A DNA stretch of 64,000 nucleotides. Origin: Sporosarcina sp. 6E9. GTDB lineage: Bacteria > Bacillota > Bacilli > Bacillales_A > Planococcaceae. The notes under the pieces are model-generated. The model was not told the DNA's origin. It searched no databases and saw only the letters and a list, made by a program, of their open reading frames with translations. The stretch is from contig NZ_JAGEMN010000001.1 of assembly GCF_017921835.1 (NCBI RefSeq), positions 1,729,874-1,793,873 of the forward strand, read 5' to 3'. Made by a program: the position numbers and the translations under genes. Shown piece by piece: positions 43,409 to 52,329 of the stretch (its first letter is position 1; the number at the start of each line of letters is the position of its first letter).

Positions 43409-44725
43409 TTGACCTTACGAAAAAATTTCCTCATTGGACTAATGCTATTCGCATTATTTCTTGGTGCAGGAAATATAATATTCCCCCCTTCACTCGGACA
43501 ACTGGCTGGTGAAAATCTACTCATTGCGATGGCAGGTTTCCTCATTACAGCTGTCGGCCTTCCCCTCATCGCAGTCCTCGCAATTGCAAATGCGGGAGGC
43601 CATTCAGGTTTACAAACGATAGCAGGAAGAGTCCACCCAGTCTTCGGAATCGTTTTCACAATGATTATTTATATGGCAATTGGCCCCTTTTTCGGGATTC
43701 CACGAACAGCTACGGTATCGTATGAAATCGGAGTCGTTCCATTTCTTTCTGACCGGGCCGTTTTATCAGATTGGCCGCTTGCTTTATTCACGATTTTCTT
43801 TTTCCTAATGACGATTGCTTTAGCATTAAACCCGGCAAAACTTGTCGATAGAATTGGTAAAGTGCTAACGCCCGTGTTATTTATCGTCATTAGTTCATTG
43901 GCGATTAAAAGCATTCTCACGCCGATTGGAACGATTGGACAAGCGAAAGAAGCTTACGCTACACATCCCTTTTTTCGTAGTTTCGTAGAAGGTTACCTGA
44001 CGATGGACGTTATTGCAGCGCTCGTTTTCGGTATCGTCATTGTTAACGCACTAAAAGTTGAAGGCGTAACAAAAAAAGGACCGATTTTAAAAGCTATGAT
44101 GGTAGCTGGTCTTGTCGCCGCAGCAGGATTAACTTTCGTCTATGTTTCCTTAAGTTATATCGGAGCGACAAGTGTTGATGTGATTGGCATGCAAGAAAAT
44201 GGAGGCGCAATTCTATCTTTGGCATCTACCGTTTTATACGGTTCTGCTGGAACAACAATTCTGGCCGTCACAATCATTTTTGCATGTTTAACGACATCAA
44301 TCGGACTCGTGTCCGCATGTGCTCAATTTTTCAATGAGATTTTCCCAGTTTTATCATACAAGATTTATGTATTGATTTTTGCTGGATTTAGCGCAATTAT
44401 CGCGAATGTCGGCTTGACTGAACTTATCGCCATTTCATTGCCGATCCTGATGATGATTTATCCGATTGCGATTGTCCTCATGCTGATGTCCTTCATCGAT
44501 AAATCGTTTGGACGGAAACCGATTGTTTATATTCTTGCGCTTTCCGCAACCGCTATCGTCAGTATTTTCGATGGACTTCTGGTAGCAGAGATTGATGTGA
44601 AGCCGGTGACGAAATTACTCGCCCACCTTCCATTGTACGAGCAGAAAATCGGATGGCTTGTACCCGCGATTTCCGGTGGACTTCTCGGCGCAATTATTAG
44701 TTTCTTCCAAAAGAATAGAAATTAA
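43409..44725 (+). CDS. brnQ: Branched-chain amino acid carrier BrnQ (LIVCS family)
   Basis: TTG 43409 follows AAGGAG with 8-base spacing; the GTG at 43400 lies inside that site. The 438-residue protein has about 12 helices and the LIVCS opening LIGLMLFALFLGAGNIIFPP, followed by GQLAGENLLIAMAGFLITAV. It imports Leu, Ile and Val with sodium or protons. No T-box or CodY site was recognised upstream. It precedes the SCP2 gene with no terminator between. Confidence 0.92.
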   Translation: MTLRKNFLIGLMLFALFLGAGNIIFPPSLGQLAGENLLIAMAGFLITAVGLPLIAVLAIANAGGHSGLQTIAGRVHPVFGIVFTMIIYMAIGPFFGIPRTATVSYEIGVVPFLSDRAVLSDWPLALFTIFFFLMTIALALNPAKLVDRIGKVLTPVLFIVISSLAIKSILTPIGTIGQAKEAYATHPFFRSFVEGYLTMDVIAALVFGIVIVNALKVEGVTKKGPILKAMMVAGLVAAAGLTFVYVSLSYIGATSVDVIGMQENGGAILSLASTVLYGSAGTTILAVTIIFACLTTSIGLVSACAQFFNEIFPVLSYKIYVLIFAGFSAIIANVGLTELIAISLPILMMIYPIAIVLMLMSFIDKSFGRKPIVYILALSATAIVSIFDGLLVAEIDVKPVTKLLAHLPLYEQKIGWLVPAISGGLLGAIISFFQKNRN

Positions 44726-44740
44726 TGGTATAATTACAGA

Positions 44741-44758
44741 TGAATGAATATTCATTTG
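44741..44758. promoter_or_regulatory. FadR-like operator upstream of the SCP2 gene
   Basis: TGAATGAATATTCATTTG matches the box at lcfB except in the last half-site bases. It overlaps the region just after a TATAAT box (44729-44734) and before the GGAGGG ribosome site. Confidence 0.72.
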
Positions 44759-44770
44759 GAGGGATACCTG

Positions 44771-45124
44771 ATGACATCAAATTTTGACAATATGACGCTT
44801 GAAGAAATTTGGAATGAAATCGATGTAAGACTGAAAGAGAAACCTGAGCCTTATAAAAACATGAATGCAATTTACTCCATTGTTCTTTTAGGTGAAGATG
44901 GCGGTCAATTCGGTCTGAAATTTTCGGATGGAAATGCCGAAACGATTATTGGGACTCCCGATGAATCGGACTGCGCACTTTCAATGAGTGTAAAAGATTT
45001 CAAAAAACTACTTGGTGGAAACTTAAACTCTGTTGCTTCTTATATGATGGGGAAGCTCAAAGTGAAAGGTAATGTGGGACTTGCGTTAGAACTTGAAAAT
45101 TTATTAAAAAAATATTCATTTTGA
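44771..45124 (+). CDS. SCP2 sterol-carrier domain protein
   Basis: ATG 44771 follows TTTGGAGGG. The 117-residue protein is a single SCP2 domain (LEEIWNEIDVRLKEKPEPY at the start, DESDCALSMSVKDFKKLLGG in the middle, AYMMGKLKVKGNVGLALELE-like ending). SCP2 proteins bind acyl-CoA and other lipids. With a FadR-like box upstream it is likely part of the fatty-acid degradation regulon, perhaps as an acyl-CoA carrier or buffer. Confidence 0.85.
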   Translation: MTSNFDNMTLEEIWNEIDVRLKEKPEPYKNMNAIYSIVLLGEDGGQFGLKFSDGNAETIIGTPDESDCALSMSVKDFKKLLGGNLNSVASYMMGKLKVKGNVGLALELENLLKKYSF

Positions 45125-45131
45125 ATCTATG

Positions 45132-45166
45132 AAACCGGCATCCTCATAAGGTAGGATGCTGGTTTT
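45132..45166. terminator. Terminator after the SCP2 gene
   Basis: AAACCGGCATCCT (45132-45144) pairs with AGGATGCTGGTTT (45153-45165), with T residues after. Confidence 0.82.
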
Positions 45167-45263
45167 ATTATATTAAACCGAACCCTTGGAGCTACAACGT
45201 TTTTAAGTTATAATATAGATGGAAGTTTCAATAATAATAGATTATTTCAACGGAGTGAACCAT

Positions 45264-46856
45264 TTGTTCAAAGACAATCGATATTTACATTATAATGCAG
45301 ACGGCTTCAGAAAAGACCTTATTGCGGGTATCACTGTGGGAATTGTTGCAATACCGCTTGGTATGGCATTCGCAATCGCATCTGGCGTAAAACCGGAGTA
45401 CGGGATTTATACAACGATTATCGCAGGATTTCTAGTTGCGCTTCTTGGAGGATCACGGTTTCAAATTGCTGGACCTACTGGCGCATTTATCCCTATTTTA
45501 CTTGCGATTGTTCTTCAATATGGTTATGAGGACCTGTTAATCGCTGGATTTCTAGCTGGTGTTATCCTCGTTATCATGAGTTACGCAGGCGTTAGCAGTT
45601 TAATTCATTTCGTTCCAAAGTCGGTCACAATCGGTTTTACTGCCGGAATTGCCATCATAATCTTCACTGGTCAATTGGGTAATTTTTTCGGATTAACTGG
45701 TTTGAAACAACAAGAATTTTTCCATGAAAATATGCTCGGTCTGATCAAACAGTTTCATACAGTCAATCCGTTTAGCATTCTTATCGCAGTTATCGGTCTT
45801 GCTGTAATTTTCATATTGCCGAAAGTTGCACCGCGCGTTCCGGTTCTTCTTGTCGCGCTCCTCATCCCAACACTAATTTCTTTCTTCTTTTTTCAAGGAA
45901 AGATTGAAACAATTGGCACCGCTTTCGGTGGCATTCCAAATTCTCTTCCAACGTTTCGCTTTCCCGAAATTACATTATCCAAGTTAGTCGCACTTTGGCA
46001 ACCCGCCCTGGTTATTGCGGCACTTGGCTCAATTGAATCCCTTTTATCCGCTGTCGTTGCGGACGGGATGAAACCGGAAAAAACAGAAAACCACAATTCA
46101 AAACGCGAGTTATTCGGACAAGGAATCGCAAATATTATTACACCTTTATTTGGCGGAATACCTGCTACAGGTGCAATTGCACGAACCGCAACAAATATTC
46201 GTGCTGGCGCGGTAAGTCCGGTTTCCGGGTTCGTACAAAGTATGTTTGTGCTAGGGTTCCTGCTGTTGTTTGCGCCTTATGCATCACATATACCCCTCGC
46301 GGCCATGGCGCCTATTCTAATGTTTGTAGCTTGGAATATGAGTGCACGAAAAGCGTTTCTCCATATTTTGTCGATTCGCTCTGCCGATTCCATCGTCTTA
46401 TTAACTACTTTTCTACTAACAATATTCGTGAACTTAACGGTTGCAGTTCAAGTTGGTATTTTGATTGCTGTGATTTCATTTCTACGTAAAATGGTAAATA
46501 AACTTCATTTAAAAGTGGCAAAGACGTCTGACGTTGAAATCGTCAAGTTTGGTAAAGAGGATCCTGCTACCTTGAAGAAATACCTGCTAGAGGGACCGTT
46601 ATTTTTTGGTACTGCTAAAATATTTGAAGATGCATATCCAGTTATTCTTACGGGCGATGTAAAAACCATTATCCTCGACATGGAACAGACATCCGTGATC
46701 GATGCGACCGGAGAAGCTGCTTTATCCACTTTTATTGACGACGCCCGTACTAAAGATATTCAAGTTATTATTAAAAAGTTACCGAAAGAAAAATTGGCTT
46801 TGTTCAAAAAAGGCGGCTTATACGATAAGATTGGAGAAGAGAATTTCTTTATGTAA
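45264..46856 (+). CDS. SulP-family anion transporter with STAS domain
   Basis: I chose TTG 45264, with CGGAGTG six bases upstream, over an ATG at 45219 that has no site. The 530-residue protein has the SulP core (DLIAGITVGIVAIPLGMAFA; later GGIPATGAIARTATNIRAGA) and a C-terminal STAS domain (about 425-530, with VIDATGEAALSTFIDDA). SulP members move sulfate, bicarbonate or other anions; substrate cannot be told. No cys genes or carbonic anhydrase are adjacent. Confidence 0.9.
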   Translation: MFKDNRYLHYNADGFRKDLIAGITVGIVAIPLGMAFAIASGVKPEYGIYTTIIAGFLVALLGGSRFQIAGPTGAFIPILLAIVLQYGYEDLLIAGFLAGVILVIMSYAGVSSLIHFVPKSVTIGFTAGIAIIIFTGQLGNFFGLTGLKQQEFFHENMLGLIKQFHTVNPFSILIAVIGLAVIFILPKVAPRVPVLLVALLIPTLISFFFFQGKIETIGTAFGGIPNSLPTFRFPEITLSKLVALWQPALVIAALGSIESLLSAVVADGMKPEKTENHNSKRELFGQGIANIITPLFGGIPATGAIARTATNIRAGAVSPVSGFVQSMFVLGFLLLFAPYASHIPLAAMAPILMFVAWNMSARKAFLHILSIRSADSIVLLTTFLLTIFVNLTVAVQVGILIAVISFLRKMVNKLHLKVAKTSDVEIVKFGKEDPATLKKYLLEGPLFFGTAKIFEDAYPVILTGDVKTIILDMEQTSVIDATGEAALSTFIDDARTKDIQVIIKKLPKEKLALFKKGGLYDKIGEENFFM

Positions 46857-46863
46857 TATAATA

Positions 46864-46905
46864 AAAGAAAGATTGTCCATTACAACTGGCAGTCTTTCTT
46901 TTTAT
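46864..46905 (+). terminator. Terminator after the SulP gene
   Basis: AAAGAAAGA (46864-46872) pairs with TCTTTCTTT (46893-46901), followed by TTATTTT. Confidence 0.75.
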
Positions 46906-47083
46906 TTTGATTAATAATGTTACAACAAGTACTCGTCTTGAATTCTCTATGATTTATATGTTATTAAGTTGTAATATAACTGTAACTGTCCCCTTCCTTA
47001 TTTTTGATAAGATGAATCATAGATAAATAGTCGGAAAATATGAAATATATAAACAGGTAACTGAAAGGGGAAAAGGGAATAAC

Positions 47084-47929
47084 ATGAAGCGATTCTTTTT
47101 TGGTATTTTTGGGTGTCTACTTTTAACTATGGCTACTCCAGCGATTGCCGCTGCAAGCTCATCATCTACAATGATTTCTATTGCACAAGGTTACATCGGA
47201 TCCCCCTATGTATACGGCGGTACGTCCGCTGCCGGATTCGATTGTTCCGGCTTTACGCAACGCGTATTTAGCGACGGCGGTAGTTCACTTCCTAGAACGA
47301 CGGGCGGGCAATTTAATGTGGGTGCATCCGTATCTAAAGATAATTTACAACCAGGGGATCTCGTATTTTTCAACACGAACGGAAAAAACGTCTCGCATGT
47401 GGGCATCTACATCGGATCCACTAACTTTATTCACGCTTCGACAAGTAAAGGCGTTATGATTTCATCAATTTATGACCCTCATTATTGGGGAAGCCGGTAT
47501 ATCGGCGCACGACGTCCAAACGCACAACCGGTCGTAAACCCGAAAACTGAAGAAAATACTGAAGAAAAAGTCGAGAAGAAACCTGAAAATCCAAAAGCTG
47601 AAGTGAAAAAAGAAGTTAAACAAACTAGCAAACCTGCAGTAATGCAAAAAGCCGCTGAGAAACCGAAGGCAGAAAAGCCGTTAGTTGTAGTTGCAAAACC
47701 AAAGTCAGAAAAGGCCGCAGTTGCAAAACCTGTTGCAACGCCTCCCGTCCAAGATATCAAACCTAATGCAAAATCTGAAGAGCCCAAGGAAAATGAAGAG
47801 ATTGAAAGCAATGCGTTAACAGCACAGATTGAATATATTCACATGCACCCTACAGCACTCGGATTACGATTTACGCAAATGGTTTGGGTGGAAGATCGAG
47901 ATCTTGAATTACTAGATAAAGTTCTTTAA
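47084..47929 (+). CDS. Secreted NlpC/P60 cell-wall endopeptidase with Lys/Pro/Ala-rich tail
   Basis: The 281-residue protein has a signal peptide (cleavage after AAAA or ASS near residue 24-28), an NlpC/P60 domain (about 28-145) with catalytic Cys in GFDCSGFTQRVF, His in SHVGIYIGST and a third residue after FIHAS, then ~90 residues rich in Lys, Glu, Pro, Ala and Val, and a C-terminal ~40-residue segment with IEYIHMHPTALGLRFTQMVW. It should cleave D-gamma-glutamyl-diaminopimelate bonds. No LysM or SH3b wall-binding domain is present; the basic tail may bind wall polymers. ATG 47084 follows GAAAGGGGAAAAG. Confidence 0.9.
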   Translation: MKRFFFGIFGCLLLTMATPAIAAASSSSTMISIAQGYIGSPYVYGGTSAAGFDCSGFTQRVFSDGGSSLPRTTGGQFNVGASVSKDNLQPGDLVFFNTNGKNVSHVGIYIGSTNFIHASTSKGVMISSIYDPHYWGSRYIGARRPNAQPVVNPKTEENTEEKVEKKPENPKAEVKKEVKQTSKPAVMQKAAEKPKAEKPLVVVAKPKSEKAAVAKPVATPPVQDIKPNAKSEEPKENEEIESNALTAQIEYIHMHPTALGLRFTQMVWVEDRDLELLDKVL

Positions 47930-47935
47930 ACATAG

Positions 47936-47965
47936 AAAAACCGCGACCCATGGGCCGCGGTTTTT
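47936..47965. terminator. Bidirectional terminator
   Basis: AAAAACCGCG and CGCGGTTTTT (with CCCATGGG at the top) form a near-perfect hairpin between the convergent NlpC/P60 and M20 genes. Confidence 0.88.
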
Positions 47966-47967
47966 CA

Positions 47968-49110
47968 TTAATCTTTTTCGATTGTTAATCGATGGATAAC
48001 ATGTGCTAACAAATTCGTTCGTTCTACAAGACTATCCACTTCTAAGTATTCATCTTCACTATGCGCATTTCCGCCGATTGGACCTAATCCATCAATCGTC
48101 GCAACACCCATCGCAGATGTGAACGATGCATCCGAGCCTCCCCCAGTCGCCATGTCTTTAATTTCAATTCCGAGTTCGCTCCCAATCGACTTAATCACAT
48201 TAAGCAATTCTATTGTTTGTTGATTTTTCACCATCGGTGGTCTTTCAATCCCGCCTGTCACCTTGATTGTCGTGCCCTTAACATCTGGAACCGCACAAAT
48301 TTCCTTGATCTCACGTTCAAGCCAATCCGCCTGCTCCATTTTACTAATACGAAGATCAACATGAGCAACTGCGGATGGAGCGATTGTGTTAACGGTATTG
48401 CCACCATTTATAACCCCGACGTTAACACTAATCCCTTTTTCATAATCAGTTAACTTATGTAATTTAATAATTTTCTGCGCGAGTTCTTCTATGGCACTGT
48501 TACCTGCTTGTGGCTCAATGCCGGCGTGCGCAGCTTTCCCCGTAACCTGAAGCGTTACCTCACCTGCACCGCGACGAGCTGTAACTAGCGATCCATCTTG
48601 TCGTGCAGGCTCCATAATGAGTGCATACTTTTTACCAACGGTATGTTCTTCAATAAGATTTTTTGAAGTTGGCGAACCAATTTCTTCATCACTCGTTAAA
48701 ATGATTAATATATTTTCAAGGCCAGCTCTCCCTGTTTTTTGAAGCGATTTTAATGCATATAAAAGAGAAACATGACTTGCTTGCATATCAATCACACCTG
48801 GACCATACGCACGACCTTCTCGTATGGTAAATGGGCGGTTTAAAGCGGTCCCTTTTGCAAAAACAGTATCCATATGCGCAACCGACATTATTTCCGGATT
48901 TTTCGCGTTTTTGTGCCGAATCACGAGATGGTTTCCTTGGACCTCTTGTAAATCAGTTTCAACTAAAAATCCAAGTTTTTCATACTCTTTTTGTAAGATG
49001 TTGCTAACAGCGTCTATGCATTCCTTATCTGTTGACCCACTATCCATATTTACTAACTTTTCTAAGAACGTCAACATTTCCTCTTCTTTTTCATATAAAA
49101 ATGTCTTCAC
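47968..49110 (-). CDS. M20A family peptidase (glutamate carboxypeptidase-like)
   Basis: GTG 49110 follows GGTGGAGTG; the upstream frame extension is not supported. The 380-residue protein has the metal ligands VAHMDTVFAKG (about 82-92), GPGVIDMQASHVSLL (about 107-121), TSDEEIGSPTS with the catalytic Glu-Glu pair, and GGGSDASFTSAMG near 345. This matches CPG2-type and related aminoacylase or carboxypeptidase enzymes. No signal peptide; cytosolic. Substrate unknown. Confidence 0.88.
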   Translation of the reverse strand: MKTFLYEKEEEMLTFLEKLVNMDSGSTDKECIDAVSNILQKEYEKLGFLVETDLQEVQGNHLVIRHKNAKNPEIMSVAHMDTVFAKGTALNRPFTIREGRAYGPGVIDMQASHVSLLYALKSLQKTGRAGLENILIILTSDEEIGSPTSKNLIEEHTVGKKYALIMEPARQDGSLVTARRGAGEVTLQVTGKAAHAGIEPQAGNSAIEELAQKIIKLHKLTDYEKGISVNVGVINGGNTVNTIAPSAVAHVDLRISKMEQADWLEREIKEICAVPDVKGTTIKVTGGIERPPMVKNQQTIELLNVIKSIGSELGIEIKDMATGGGSDASFTSAMGVATIDGLGPIGGNAHSEDEYLEVDSLVERTNLLAHVIHRLTIEKD

Positions 49111-49182
49111 ACCTATCACTCCACCCTTTTTTGTAGTTACCTTATCACTAAGTATAACATTCAATTCGGGGTAGTTTGCATG

Positions 49183-49440
49183 CTATTGACGAACTTTTAC
49201 TTTTGATGGTTGATCAGGACGTTTATAGATAAAGTGATGGTAAACCGTGTTCGGGTCATTCATCACCAATTGCGAAGCCCCTTCTTTTGAGATATAAGTA
49301 ACGCCGTTTTCTTCTCTAACTTTACTTGTCTGATTGTAATCAAGTACAAATATTTTTTTCTCACCACCCAATTTCAACATATTAATTGTTCTAGGGGTAT
49401 GTGAAGTCACACCACAAATAATATGAGACTTTTTTTCCAT
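49183..49440 (-). CDS. Hypothetical protein, 85 aa
   Basis: ATG 49440 follows GAAAGGAGATC. The product starts MEKKSHIICGVTSHTPRTIN and reads like a small alpha/beta domain, with EKKIFVLDYNQTSKV in the centre and a C-terminus containing VYHHFIYKRPDQP. No family recognised. It sits alone between the M20 gene and glpD. The ribosome site and codon pattern support it as real. Confidence 0.6.
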   Translation of the reverse strand: MEKKSHIICGVTSHTPRTINMLKLGGEKKIFVLDYNQTSKVREENGVTYISKEGASQLVMNDPNTVYHHFIYKRPDQPSKVKVRQ

Positions 49441-49660
49441 ATAAGATCTCCTTTCCACAGTATCTGTTTTCATAAAACCTAGTGAATTTAATTATCCATA
49501 TTGTGGGTTAAATTCAGTATTATTATATCATTTTAATATTCATAATCATAGTACTATTCCTAAATATTAACAAATAATATTATTTAAATAAGTTGATTGC
49601 TAATTCATGTGACTAAACCCACTAGCATCAAGCATAAAAGGAGTTTATACCAACCAAAAA

Positions 49661-49683
49661 AAGAACCGTTTTAGGTTCTTTTT
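49661..49683 (-). terminator. Terminator of glpD
   Basis: AAGAACC (49661-49667) pairs with GGTTCTT (49674-49680), with a run of T residues on the minus strand. Confidence 0.78.
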
Positions 49684-49689
49684 AGGTAG

Positions 49690-51321
49690 TTAGCTAGTTG
49701 CTTCCTGTATACGTAATTCTAGTTCTTCTCTCATATGTTCTTTTCTTTCCGGAGACCATTCAAATAAACGATCCATATAATCTATCACTGGTTGCTTCCA
49801 AGTTTGCACCCAAGGAATATCGAAATAGATAGCACCTGTCCTCCTTGCAAAAAAGTCCACCGGTGTCATCGCCATCTCGAATTGAATTGCATAATGCAAT
49901 GTCAATTTGATTGGCAGCGGTAAATCTAATTCTATTAATAGCTCATTTTCCAGATCAATGATTGCATCTGTGTTCGTGCCGTAAATTGCGGCAATTGATG
50001 CACCGTCTTCCTTTGACATTCCCAACATCGAGAGCTTCCTGGCTTTAGTTCCGATAAATATCGGATAATCGCCTGGATGAGAAAAGTCGCCACCGGATAA
50101 CTTCAAATCTTTAGTGATTGATTGGCTGCTTTTTTTCCCCAATTCAGCACTGATTAAATCAGTCACGGTTTCAGCCATTTTTCGATAGCCGGTTAGTTTC
50201 CCGCCTGCAATTGTGATAAGTCCTGTTTTAGAAGTCCAGATTTCATCTTTACGAGAAATTTCAGATGGACCTTTCCCCTCTTCATGAATTAAAGGACGAA
50301 TACCGGCCCAAGTCGATTCGATATTTTCCATTTCAATGGCCGTCTGAGGAAACATGGTTTGGATGCAGTTCAATAAGTATTCCTTATCTTCCTTGGTTGT
50401 TGTTGGATGTTCCAGATTCCCTTCGTAGACTGTATCCGTCGTCCCAACATAGGTCTTTCCATTCCGCGGAATTGCAAAAACCATTCGGCCATCAGGGGTA
50501 TCAAAATAAACGGGTTGATGAAGGGGAAGCTGTTTTCTGTCGAGTACAATATGTACACCTTTTGTCAGAAGTAAACTTTTACCAAACACTTTATCATCCA
50601 GATCGATTACCCTCTCTACCCAAGGGCCAGCAGCATTAACAACGATACTACCAGTTGCATGGTAAGGTTTATCCGTTAGTTTATCTAGTAAATATACGCC
50701 CACTATCTTTCCATTTGCATCGTATTCAAACTGATCTAGCTTGACATAGTTTAGAAGATCAGCGCCATATTCAAAGGCTTTTTTCGCAACTTCAATTGTA
50801 AGTCTTGCATCATCCGTCTGGTACTCGACATATTCACCGCCACCCAAAAGCCCCTTTTTAGCTAGCAATGGTTCACGCCGCAGAACTTCCTTCTGAGAAA
50901 GCATTTTCCGCTTTTCCTCCGGCTTCACCCCAGCTAAATAATCATAGACTTTGAGACCAATCGATGTTGAATACCTGCCAAAGGTGCCTTTTTTATAAAT
51001 CGGTAACAGCATCCACTGCGGATGTGTAACATGGGGTGCATTTTCATATACAATCGCGCGTTCTTTACCGACATCCGAAACCATCTTCACTTCAAATTGC
51101 TTTAAATAACGGAGACCACCGTGAACCAGTTTTGTAGATCGACTCGAAGTACCCGCTGAAAAATCCTGCATTTCTACCAATAAAGTCCTTAACCCTCTCG
51201 TCGTGCAATCGAGGGCAATTCCCGTCCCCGTTATTCCACCGCCAATAATAATGACGTCGTACTGCTCATCTTTAAGCCTGGTTAAAATGTTCTTTCTTTC
51301 AACATGCGAAAATTTCTTCAT
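49690..51321 (-). CDS. glpD: Aerobic glycerol-3-phosphate dehydrogenase
   Basis: The 543-residue flavoprotein has the N-terminal FAD motif DVIIIGGGITGTGIALDC, TRGLRTLLVEMQDFSAGTSS and RSTKLVHGGLRYLKQ, then the catalytic-domain segment GKTYVGTTDTVYEG and the C-terminal DAO_C domain. It oxidises glycerol-3-phosphate to DHAP and passes electrons to menaquinone at the membrane. The glpF/glpK partners are not adjacent and no GlpP antiterminator leader was recognised in the 213 bases upstream. ATG 51321 follows AGGAGC. Confidence 0.95.
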   Translation of the reverse strand: MKKFSHVERKNILTRLKDEQYDVIIIGGGITGTGIALDCTTRGLRTLLVEMQDFSAGTSSRSTKLVHGGLRYLKQFEVKMVSDVGKERAIVYENAPHVTHPQWMLLPIYKKGTFGRYSTSIGLKVYDYLAGVKPEEKRKMLSQKEVLRREPLLAKKGLLGGGEYVEYQTDDARLTIEVAKKAFEYGADLLNYVKLDQFEYDANGKIVGVYLLDKLTDKPYHATGSIVVNAAGPWVERVIDLDDKVFGKSLLLTKGVHIVLDRKQLPLHQPVYFDTPDGRMVFAIPRNGKTYVGTTDTVYEGNLEHPTTTKEDKEYLLNCIQTMFPQTAIEMENIESTWAGIRPLIHEEGKGPSEISRKDEIWTSKTGLITIAGGKLTGYRKMAETVTDLISAELGKKSSQSITKDLKLSGGDFSHPGDYPIFIGTKARKLSMLGMSKEDGASIAAIYGTNTDAIIDLENELLIELDLPLPIKLTLHYAIQFEMAMTPVDFFARRTGAIYFDIPWVQTWKQPVIDYMDRLFEWSPERKEHMREELELRIQEATS

Positions 51322-51534
51322 AATATTAGCTCCTTTATTTAAAAGAAATGAACAATCTACTTTAACTATACAATGAATTCCAACGGTTACAAATATTTAT
51401 GTGCATATTTTTGGTATTTTCCCTCAGACTCTCATGATATTCTAATAAACTTCACAGTGAAATCACATAAGTAAATACTATGATAGGAGTAATCCAGATT
51501 AAGGATGGTTGTTATTACATAGAGGAGTGATGTT

Positions 51535-52329
51535 GTGGCTATTGAGATTTTTAGCCGGCGAGAACAAAAGTATTTAATCACGCGCTGGCAGTATGAACAG
51601 CTTGTCGAAAAGATAACACCTTATATGCGACATGATAAATACGGGGTAGATGGTCAATACACCGTAACTAGTCTGTACTTTGAAAATCCTCAGAAAGAAA
51701 TCTACTTTGAAACGAAAAACAAATTAAAGTACAGACAAAAACTTAGATTACGGGTCTACGATGATACCGATAGAAACGGGACTGCATTTTTTGAAGTGAA
51801 ACAAAAGCATAATAAGGTAGTCAATAAACGACGATTAGTTTTACCATTAAATGAAGCATATCGGTATTTGGACAATGAGGAAGCTGAAAATCTATCAACA
51901 TATGAAACATCTAACACGCAAGTATTAAGAGAGATTGATCATTTTCGTAGATTCTACAACTTACATCCTGAGATGATTGTTAGCTACAACCGACATGCAT
52001 TTCACGGGACAACAGATCCAGAATTACGAATTACGTTTGACTTGAATCTAAAATGCCGAAATGAAGATTTAGCACTTGAAAATGGTCCTTACGGCGTGAA
52101 TTTTATCGACGAAGACCTGGTCGTACTTGAAGTTAAAGTAAATGATAGCGTGCCTTTATGGCTCACACGGTTTTTACAGGAACTAAATTGCGAACAACGA
52201 AGTGCTTCAAAGTTTTGCACAAGTACTGAATTATTATACGGAGAAGTCCTTCCACAAAATGAGTGGATGGAAACAACAACAATTGGAGGCGTTAAAGGTG
52301 GAAAGCATAAACAACTTGTTTCAATTTAA
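51535..52329 (+). CDS. VTC domain-containing polyphosphate-polymerase-like protein
   Basis: GTG 51535 follows GAGGAGTGATG. The 264-residue protein has the VTC/tunnel (TTM) fold pattern: SRREQKYLITRWQYEQL at the N-terminus, YTVTSLYFENPQKEIYFE, KLKYRQKLRLRVYDD, FEVKQKHNKVVNKRR and VLEVKVND near the end, with basic residues of the phosphate tunnel. Proteins of this family make polyphosphate in yeast and are predicted to do so or bind polyphosphate in bacteria. It overlaps the next gene by 32 bases. Confidence 0.88.
   Translation: MAIEIFSRREQKYLITRWQYEQLVEKITPYMRHDKYGVDGQYTVTSLYFENPQKEIYFETKNKLKYRQKLRLRVYDDTDRNGTAFFEVKQKHNKVVNKRRLVLPLNEAYRYLDNEEAENLSTYETSNTQVLREIDHFRRFYNLHPEMIVSYNRHAFHGTTDPELRITFDLNLKCRNEDLALENGPYGVNFIDEDLVVLEVKVNDSVPLWLTRFLQELNCEQRSASKFCTSTELLYGEVLPQNEWMETTTIGGVKGGKHKQLVSI

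Noticed and set aside
51322..51534. GlpP antiterminator leader before glpD
   Set aside because: No terminator-antiterminator hairpin pair was recognised in the 213-base leader on the minus strand.
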